This document shows positions 1-4,699 of a stretch of 7,473 nucleotides of DNA, piece after piece. The position numbers were made by a program, and so were the translations under genes. Numbering within the stretch: position 1 is the first letter of the stretch; each line of letters starts with the position of its first letter. The DNA lies in the NCBI GenBank assembly GCA_964439435.1, contig CAYTOF010000085.1:1-7473 (forward strand), in the 5' to 3' direction. The notes beneath the pieces were generated by a model. That model was not told the origin of the DNA, ran no database searches, and saw only the letters and a list, made by a program, of their open reading frames with translations. The DNA is from CAYTOF01 sp964439435. GTDB lineage: Bacteria; Bacillota; Clostridia; Oscillospirales; QAMX01.

Positions 1-124
1 GCCCGCCCACGTCGAAATGATGGGCTTGATCGGCATGGGAAACAACCCGATGGTCGGCGCCACAGTCGCATGTGCCGTGGCGGTTTCCTGCGAGATGACA
101 AAGCACTGCAAAGTCAGCTTTTAA
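1..124 (+). CDS. GGGtGRT protein, C-terminal fragment (5' end outside window)
   Basis: The reading frame starts at base 2 and runs 40 codons to a TAA at 122-124. The peptide opens with PAHVEMMGLIGMGNNPMVGA and continues with an Ala/Val-rich stretch. I recognise this as the conserved C-terminal end of the GGGtGRT protein family, about 330 residues long and common in anaerobic Clostridia, named after a Gly-rich motif that lies upstream of this window. The family has no firmly established biochemical role that I can cite, so none is assigned. The last residues (CEMTKHCKVSF) diverge from what I remember and include two cysteines. A hairpin terminator follows 20 bases after the stop, so this is the last gene of its transcript. 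The identification rests on recall of a short segment; the gene being real is much safer than its name. Confidence 0.72.
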   Translation, partial: PAHVEMMGLIGMGNNPMVGATVACAVAVSCEMTKHCKVSF

Positions 125-144
125 CTTCGCTCTCAAATAAATTT

Positions 145-180
145 AAAGCGCTGTGCCCGATATTAGGGTCGCAGCGCTTT
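145..180. terminator. Bidirectional intrinsic terminator between converging genes
   Basis: A perfect 9-bp stem pairs AAAGCGCTG (145-153) with CAGCGCTTT (172-180). It can extend inward through a G-U pair and a CCC/GGG segment (156-158 with 166-168). On the + strand the stem ends in TTT followed by ATTCCATTTAT. On the - strand it is followed by a T/A-rich run (AAATTTATTT). It lies between the stop of the + strand gene (124) and the stop of the - strand operon (238), so it can end both transcripts. The U-tracts are broken by A residues, so strength is uncertain. Confidence 0.75.
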
Positions 181-201
181 ATTCCATTTATATATTGGAA
201 T
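181..201. repeat. Small inverted repeat next to the terminator
   Basis: ATTCCA (181-186) and TGGAAT (196-201) are exact reverse complements around a 9-base AT-only loop. The repeat directly abuts the main terminator hairpin. It may be an auxiliary 3'-end hairpin for the - strand operon transcript, which passes through it first. With only six pairs, four of them A-T, it could also be chance. Confidence 0.3.
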
Positions 202-237
202 TGCCTATATCCACGAGAGTCGGATTTCGCATAAAGG

Positions 238-1476
238 CTATCTTGTCTTAAATCCCTCTTTGCCTTGCCCCACCAAGAAGCTTATGTCCGGCCCCGCACA
301 AAGGCTGATCTTCCAGATCCAGTTTTCGCTCATCGATGAGTAGTATATGAGATAATATCCGTCTCTCTTTAAAATCGAAGAACGGTAAATCGAGCTGTTG
401 TCAAAGGCATTCGTGCCCTTTCGTGGTGATATTATCTTAACGGGCTCAGTGTAGTTCATGCCGTCATAAGACACCGCATAAAAAAGCTCCAAACCCTTTA
501 GATTGTGTGTTGCATTTTTGGGCCTTGCGCAGAAGACTGCTTCGTATCCAAGGTCCGTTGAAACTATATCATGGTGCCAGATATTGTACCCCTGTGCCTC
601 CAAGTTCACCTTTTCCGCTTTGGACCAGCTATACCCATCACTCGAGGTGATACGGTGTAAAAACCCGTCGCGTTTTGCATACCACATGCTGTATATCCCA
701 TCTTCGAGTATGACCACCGGGCTCAAAACAGGGTTTCTGTCCGCCTGGCTGCCCGGCAGCATCGTCTCCGGCTTGCTCCAGTTTATACCGTCTTGTGATA
801 TGGTGCGCAGGATGATACCTCCGTTTGAATCAGCATTAACACCATCGGCATACGAGGGGTTGTACCTAAACCACAGCTCCATTGTCTCCCCATTCATGAG
901 TATATGCGGGTCTGAATAATGGGCGCTGTTTTCATATGTCGGAGGAATGCCCGTCACAGGATTTTTGAGTCCTGTCGGTGTAATCCACTCAACACCGTCA
1001 TCGGACACGGCTATGGACGGGTTTTCAAGTGAATCCTCACAATATGGATAAGGTGTATACACCATCCAATAGGCATAGCCGTTCCACCCGTTTTCAAAGT
1101 ACAGGACCTTGGGATGACAGGGTTGATTGTACCCATCATATGTGTTTATCTTTAATGGTGCGAGTGCATTTGCTTCCGGTGGCGTGCGTATTTCCAGCTC
1201 ATAAATGTCAATGGTGGTAGTCTCTGTTGTAGGCTCCGGGGTGGTGGTGGCCTGTGTTGTAGCTGAGGTGCCGGCAGTTGTTTCCACAGTAGAGGCAGAT
1301 GGTGCGCTCGTTGCAGGGGCCTTTGTAGTGGTTTCAATTTGGGATTGCCTCACAGTTGCCGTTGTTTCGGACGGCTCAAGACCTTGCCCGCATGAAGTCA
1401 ACACGGTTACAAGCATAACCGCAGCGACAAAATTTAAAAATATTCTGTTATTTGGTTTCTTTGTGTTTTTCTTCAT
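238..1476 (-). CDS. Lipoprotein with Thr-rich linker and beta-propeller domain resembling glycoside hydrolases
   Basis: The 412-residue product begins with a basic N-terminus, a hydrophobic segment (about 12-25) and a lipobox LTSC with the lipidated Cys at residue 29, so it should be anchored to the outer face of the membrane. Residues about 36-90 are a low-complexity Thr/Ser/Ala/Pro linker. The folded part (about 105-400) repeats the motif S-x-D-G-x-x-W/Y four times (SDDGVEW 158, SQDGINW 227, SSDGYSW 278, SYDGMNY 336), 51-69 residues apart. This suggests a multi-bladed propeller like those of GH43/GH32 or sialidases, although the true Asp-box has one more residue between D and G. Possible catalytic acids are D190 (YSDPHI) and D303 (WHHDIV), by analogy only. 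Enzyme or binding protein and its substrate are unknown. The start lies 11 bases after the upstream stop with a weak GGA site, so it is co-transcribed and perhaps translationally coupled. Confidence 0.85.
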   Translation of the reverse strand: MKKNTKKPNNRIFLNFVAAVMLVTVLTSCGQGLEPSETTATVRQSQIETTTKAPATSAPSASTVETTAGTSATTQATTTPEPTTETTTIDIYELEIRTPPEANALAPLKINTYDGYNQPCHPKVLYFENGWNGYAYWMVYTPYPYCEDSLENPSIAVSDDGVEWITPTGLKNPVTGIPPTYENSAHYSDPHILMNGETMELWFRYNPSYADGVNADSNGGIILRTISQDGINWSKPETMLPGSQADRNPVLSPVVILEDGIYSMWYAKRDGFLHRITSSDGYSWSKAEKVNLEAQGYNIWHHDIVSTDLGYEAVFCARPKNATHNLKGLELFYAVSYDGMNYTEPVKIISPRKGTNAFDNSSIYRSSILKRDGYYLIYYSSMSENWIWKISLCAGPDISFLVGQGKEGFKTR

Positions 1477-1487
1477 TTTTTATTCCG

Positions 1488-2915
1488 CTATGGTTTGTGT
1501 CGCACGATGAACCCGTCGGGCATGTAGCGTGGCCCATATATGGAGGCAGGTTTGGATATTGTCTCCCCGCCGATTATCATCTCGCTGGAGGAACCACCGT
1601 CAAGATTGGCGGCATTTACAGCACCAAACTCAATCAACAAGTCCATGGCTTCCTTTTGTGTCGCTCCGAGGCTGCCTCCCGCTCCCCTGCCGTCTATGAC
1701 AAGAAACAGAAAGGCGCCGTCTGCCCTCTGGCCAATGCATGTGCGCGGTTGCACGCCGCTTCCGCCCGTGCCCACCACCGTCGATGCCTTGCCGTTTATG
1801 ACAAGAAATGGCGGGTTCGGATAGAAAAAGGAAACTGCGTCTCTGAAGTTTTGTGCGATAAATTCCGCTTTTGTGTATCTGCCCAAGATGAGTATGTTCT
1901 GGTGGTTTATGCCTATGACGCCGAGTTTTTCTTTTGATGTGTCTTTCAGCGGGGGGATTTTCGCCTCCTCAGAGTCCGGGTCTATCTCCCCCTCTTCTAT
2001 GAGCTGTGCTATCCTTGCTTTTTCTTCTTTATATTCTCTGAGAGCCTTTTCCTCGGGCCCCCAATAGAGCAATTTGCCCTCATGACAGAGAACACCGTCG
2101 GGTTCTCCGCCGTTGCCTTTTCCGTCAGGATCATAGAATGCACCGCCGTTTATCGCAGCGACGGCATTGTTCCTGTTGGACATCGATTTCAGCTGCTCCC
2201 CATATGAATTTGTCCAGTCGCGGTTGCCGTTTGCAGTGTAGATGATAGACCTGGATACGCTTAGTCGAACTCTGGACGGGTCGGATATTATGAGCATATA
2301 TCCCGTAAATGTAGGTCCGTTGACCTTAACCAGCTGTATGCCCTCATAGTCGTCAGACTCCGGCATCGCATCCGGATGGTCTTTGAAAAGCTCGTCCGGA
2401 GCTGTCCCTTGAGTCATGTACGGATTTTGAGTTGTCACCGTGGTCGGTGTAGGCGGCGGCGTTGACACGGAAGTGCTTGTCACTGCTTCCGTTGTTGTAT
2501 CGGAGGTGGTAATGTCGGTGCTGCTCACGCTTGTACCGCCTGTCGTCGATGACTCGGGTGGCGATGTTGTGTCAGGGACTGTTGTCACAGGCGGCGTTGT
2601 GGCGGAGGTCGGAGTAGTGACAATGACACTGACCAACGTTGGGTCGGTGTTTTCATCGGGCACTATCAATTTGTTTTTATCCAAAATCTCTTGAATCTTG
2701 GCTTCGCTGAAAAAAGCCGTCGCCATAAATTTCGCGGCAGAGGTTTCAAGCATGGTTATGACATAGTAGTCTCGAAGTGTGTGAAACGGGCCGTAGAGCA
2801 TGATAAAAAACGCGACAATCAGCACTCCGAGCAAGCTTGCGATGCTGATCAGTATGTATTTAAACACACTCTTTATTGTCCGCATCACTTTTTTCTTTTT
2901 AAAGGTGTTGTCCAT
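1488..2915 (-). CDS. Membrane-anchored phosphodiester glycosidase family protein (NAGPA domain)
   Basis: The 475-residue product has a Lys-rich cytoplasmic start, one transmembrane helix (about 19-41), a short extracellular region, a Thr/Ser/Pro linker (about 97-163) and a C-terminal NAGPA-type domain (about 195-473). Family motifs are clear: INGGAFYDP (255-263), GVLCHEGKL (274-282), VINGK (372-376), QPRTCIGQ (389-396), VIDGR (406-410) and NLDGGSSS (437-444). The family is named for the human uncovering enzyme, which removes GlcNAc from GlcNAc-phospho-mannose. Bacterial members are thought to cleave sugar-phosphodiester links in surface polymers, but the substrate here is unknown. A charged, probably helical insertion (about 286-330, many Glu/Lys) sits between conserved strands. 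It is first in a two-gene operon with the lipoprotein at 238-1476. A GAGGA sequence abuts the ATG, which is too close for an ideal ribosome site, so the exact start is less sure than the frame. Confidence 0.9.
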   Translation of the reverse strand: MDNTFKKKKVMRTIKSVFKYILISIASLLGVLIVAFFIMLYGPFHTLRDYYVITMLETSAAKFMATAFFSEAKIQEILDKNKLIVPDENTDPTLVSVIVTTPTSATTPPVTTVPDTTSPPESSTTGGTSVSSTDITTSDTTTEAVTSTSVSTPPPTPTTVTTQNPYMTQGTAPDELFKDHPDAMPESDDYEGIQLVKVNGPTFTGYMLIISDPSRVRLSVSRSIIYTANGNRDWTNSYGEQLKSMSNRNNAVAAINGGAFYDPDGKGNGGEPDGVLCHEGKLLYWGPEEKALREYKEEKARIAQLIEEGEIDPDSEEAKIPPLKDTSKEKLGVIGINHQNILILGRYTKAEFIAQNFRDAVSFFYPNPPFLVINGKASTVVGTGGSGVQPRTCIGQRADGAFLFLVIDGRGAGGSLGATQKEAMDLLIEFGAVNAANLDGGSSSEMIIGGETISKPASIYGPRYMPDGFIVRHKP

Positions 2916-2965
2916 TCCTCATTACCTGTTCTGAAATAATGTTGATATATGATATGAGCAGAATT

Positions 2966-2994
2966 ATTCTATCATTTTTTGCATTGAGTTTCAA
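2966..2994 (-). promoter_or_regulatory. Predicted sigma-A promoter of the glycosidase-lipoprotein operon
   Basis: On the - strand, TTGAAA (2989-2994) is followed 17 bp later by TAGAAT (2966-2971), and a TG dinucleotide one base before the -10 makes it an extended -10. Each hexamer matches the consensus at five of six positions. Transcription should start near 2959, giving a leader of about 45 bases before the start codon at 2915. Confidence 0.6.
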
Positions 2995-3010
2995 GTTGCT
3001 CTGAACCCAT

Positions 3011-3051
3011 TAGCTCTGCAGATTTATGCTTTTGTCTACAAATTGCAGCTA
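3011..3051. repeat. Imperfect inverted repeat in the divergent promoter region
   Basis: TAGCTCTGCAGATTT (3011-3025) can pair with AAATTGCAGCTA (3040-3051) over TAGC, TGCA and ATTT segments with small bulges, around a 14-base loop. It lies between the two divergent promoters (2966-2994 and 3105-3134), where a regulator could act on both sides. The pairing is interrupted and no known operator is recognised. Confidence 0.25.
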
Positions 3052-3104
3052 CCATCACTAGAAAAGGGATATATCACTTGAATAAACCGCCGCACTTTAC
3101 TTCC

Positions 3105-3134
3105 TTGACTTTTGGTGAGAAGACAAGGTATAAT
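3105..3134 (+). promoter_or_regulatory. Near-consensus sigma-A promoter of the HAD hydrolase gene
   Basis: TTGACT (3105-3110) and a perfect TATAAT (3129-3134) are separated by 18 bp. Transcription should begin near 3141. That places the ribosome binding site and the ATG at 3168 just downstream and leaves a short leader of about 27 bases. Confidence 0.8.
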
Positions 3135-3158
3135 TGTCCAAACTAAATGCAATCCAAC

Positions 3159-3163
3159 GGAGG
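3159..3163 (+). promoter_or_regulatory. Ribosome binding site that sets the HAD gene start at 3168
   Basis: GGAGG at 3159-3163 lies four bases before the ATG at 3168. An in-frame ATG at 3147 would give a longer protein, but it would lie only about six bases from the predicted transcription start, would have no ribosome site of its own, and would place this GGAGG inside the coding region. The 3168 start is preferred. Confidence 0.8.
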
Positions 3164-3167
3164 TTAT

Positions 3168-3929
3168 ATGAAAGTCTTCAAGAGGCCAAAGTTCATACTG
3201 TTTGATTTCGGAGGAACCCTGTTCGACGACGGTGTGTATGACAATATCAATGGATTTGAAACCTTGCGTCTTGCGGCGACAAATCCTGAAGTGACGACTG
3301 CCGACAAGATCAATGAGCTCTGGACGGAACTCATCACCGACACCGACGCGAGCACCGGAAGCGCTCGAGGCTATGGGATCGAAACACCCCTGTCGGCTAT
3401 ATTGCGCAATATCCTGACACGCGCAGGATTAAAATACGATGTTCCGATGGTGGAGCTCGAATATCTTTTCGACCGAGACAACTCCCCTCGCGAACTCACG
3501 CCGGGCATTGAGAATATGCTGGATGCATGCGTTGCGCTAAACATCCCCACGGCGGTCATCAGCAACATAACAATGAGCGGTCCCTCTCTTGCAAGGGCTG
3601 TGACAGACGGTCTTCCGAAATACAAAATGGAATTTGTGCTGACCAGCGCCGACTATCTCCTGTGCAAACCTTCCGGGGACATGTTCGAAGCCGCCGCAAA
3701 TATATATGATATTGACCCATCTGATTGTTGGTACTGCGGCAATGACGGTCACTGTGATGTGTACGGCGCACTAAATGGCGGTATGTTCCCTGTTTTCTAC
3801 AACCGCAACTCTAAAGAAGCCATAAAAACAGAGATTTCAAAGACCGGACAGGAGTTTTTAGTCATAAATGACTGGGCACCCCTTGTCTCCTTGCTTCTTG
3901 GCAACACAGGCGACTTTGCCCTCAAATAA
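3168..3929 (+). CDS. HAD-superfamily hydrolase with altered motif I
   Basis: The 253-residue cytoplasmic protein shows the four HAD motifs. Motif I is FDFGGTL with the predicted nucleophile D13. Motif II is the Ser of VISNIT (S132). Motif III is K167 in CKPSGDMF. Motif IV is CGNDGHCDVYGA (D193 and D197, metal ligands). Residues about 20-110 between motifs I and II form the usual alpha-helical C1 cap. These features fit small-molecule phosphatases of the HAD-IA type. The residue two after the nucleophile is Gly15, where phosphatases usually carry the Asp acid/base, so catalysis may be slower or differ; similar Gly variants occur in natural HAD proteins. The substrate cannot be read from sequence. 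The gene has its own promoter and ends at a shared terminator, so it is monocistronic and functionally separate from the divergent glycan operon. Confidence 0.88.
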   Translation: MKVFKRPKFILFDFGGTLFDDGVYDNINGFETLRLAATNPEVTTADKINELWTELITDTDASTGSARGYGIETPLSAILRNILTRAGLKYDVPMVELEYLFDRDNSPRELTPGIENMLDACVALNIPTAVISNITMSGPSLARAVTDGLPKYKMEFVLTSADYLLCKPSGDMFEAAANIYDIDPSDCWYCGNDGHCDVYGALNGGMFPVFYNRNSKEAIKTEISKTGQEFLVINDWAPLVSLLLGNTGDFALK

Positions 3930-3973
3930 ACCGCAGCCGTCTGTACAAACCCCCTGCTAACCAATAAAAAAAC

Positions 3974-3999
3974 AAACCTCTGGGAAACCCCGGAGGTTT
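3974..3999. terminator. Bidirectional intrinsic terminator (strongest for hsp20)
   Basis: AAACCTC (3974-3980) pairs with GAGGTTT (3993-3999), and the stem continues through a T-G pair and GGG/CCC (3982-3984 with 3989-3991) to a 4-base loop, 11 pairs in all. On the - strand a run of seven T follows (complement of 3966-3972), ideal for ending the hsp20 transcript, whose stop lies 14 bases upstream. On the + strand, TT-AAGTTTATACTGTTTATT follows the stem, giving weaker termination for the HAD gene. Confidence 0.88.
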
Positions 4000-4012
4000 A
4001 AGTTTATACTGT

Positions 4013-4456
4013 TTATTCGACTTCGATTTTCGTGACAGTCTTTTTCTTGCTGTCTTTTTGTACTTTTACCTTTAATATGCCATCTTCAAGCTTTGCCGTG
4101 ATATTTTCCGCATCGGCATCGTGAAGATATACCATACGGCACATCGAACAAGACCTTCTCTCTCTGTGAATGTAGTTTTCGCTGTCATCCACTACATTTT
4201 CGTCCTTCGTGAAGCCTACTGCAAGCCTTCCGTCATCAAGGGAGAGTTCAATCTCTTCTTTTTTAACTCCGGGCATTTCAGCTTCGATTACATATTCGTT
4301 TTCATTTTCCATCACATCAATTTTAAACGTGTCGCGCGCTAAGCTTCTTGCCGGCCATGATTCACCGAAGAAATCATCAAGCATATTGTGTAGGCCGCCA
4401 AAGCCGGCTCTTCCGAGTGCTGACCTGTTTCTGTTGAACGGTACAAGTCCTGCCAT
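4013..4456 (-). CDS. Small heat shock protein, Hsp20/alpha-crystallin family
   Basis: The 147-residue product is an ATP-independent holdase chaperone that binds unfolding proteins in the cytoplasm and usually forms oligomers. A short N-terminal arm (1-42) ends in the LHNMLDDFFGES segment typical of Clostridia members. The alpha-crystallin domain (about 43-140) includes AEMPGVKKEEIELSLDDGRL and the signature AKLEDGILKVKV (121-132). The usual C-terminal I-x-I tail may be represented by KIEVE. The strand that normally reads YGSFxRSF here reads SCSMCRM, so C103 and C106 form a CxxC pair, which is unusual for the family. An AAGGGG ribosome site (complement of 4466-4471) lies nine bases before the ATG. 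Expression should be controlled by HrcA through the perfect CIRCE operator in its promoter. Confidence 0.95.
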   Translation of the reverse strand: MAGLVPFNRNRSALGRAGFGGLHNMLDDFFGESWPARSLARDTFKIDVMENENEYVIEAEMPGVKKEEIELSLDDGRLAVGFTKDENVVDDSENYIHRERRSCSMCRMVYLHDADAENITAKLEDGILKVKVQKDSKKKTVTKIEVE

Positions 4457-4484
4457 AATTAACAGCCCCTTCTAAATTTTATAG

Positions 4485-4511
4485 TTAGCACTCGCAACTG
4501 TCGAGTGCTAA
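4485..4511. promoter_or_regulatory. CIRCE operator (HrcA binding site)
   Basis: TTAGCACTC (4485-4493), a 9-base spacer, and GAGTGCTAA (4503-4511) match the CIRCE consensus with no mismatch. The symmetry continues outward by five more bases on each side (TATAG at 4480-4484, CTATA at 4512-4516), giving 14-bp arms. It overlaps the -10 edge and start site of the hsp20 promoter, so bound HrcA would block initiation, with relief on heat or protein-folding stress. HrcA itself is not encoded in this window. Confidence 0.97.
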
Positions 4512-4515
4512 CTAT

Positions 4516-4543
4516 ATTATACCATTAATATTTGGTTTGTCAA
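4516..4543 (-). promoter_or_regulatory. Consensus sigma-A promoter of hsp20
   Basis: On the - strand, TTGACA (4538-4543) and TATAAT (4516-4521) are both perfect hexamers, separated by 16 bp. The -10 touches the extended arm of the CIRCE element and the predicted start near 4509 lies inside it. A promoter this strong would give high basal expression unless held down by the repressor. Confidence 0.9.
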
Positions 4544-4699
4544 CAAAACATGTTTCAATTTACAATTTATTTACATATATAGTAGCTATTATTTGACTAT
4601 ATTGCTTGTTATTCGTACTTTATCAGGCTCTCAAAAGTTGTGAATTTTTGCTTTATTAGCGTCCTGACCTATTTTGACCTTTGTGATTGTTCTTGATTA
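4544..4699. other. AT-rich spacer between pcrA end and hsp20 promoter
   Basis: I see no gene and no convincing terminator here. It holds a weak inverted repeat (ATATAGT 4577-4583 with ACTATAT 4596-4602) and two direct copies of TGACCT (4665-4670 and 4675-4680) exactly 10 bases apart. The helicase transcript may therefore run on toward the hsp20 region. Confidence 0.5.

Noticed and set aside
1205..1510. Val-rich open frame on the + strand
   Set aside because: It is the antisense shadow of the lipoprotein signal and linker region and has no ribosome site or family motif.
2440..2694. Val-rich open frame on the + strand
   Set aside because: It is the antisense shadow of the Thr-rich linker of the glycosidase gene; Thr codons read as Val on the opposite strand.
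3147..3167. Upstream in-frame ATG that would extend the HAD protein by seven residues
   Set aside because: It lies about six bases from the predicted transcription start, lacks a ribosome site, and would put the strong GGAGG at 3159-3163 inside the gene.
4577..4602. Terminator for pcrA
   Set aside because: The stem is seven pairs, almost all A-T, with a 12-base loop and no clear T-run on the - strand.
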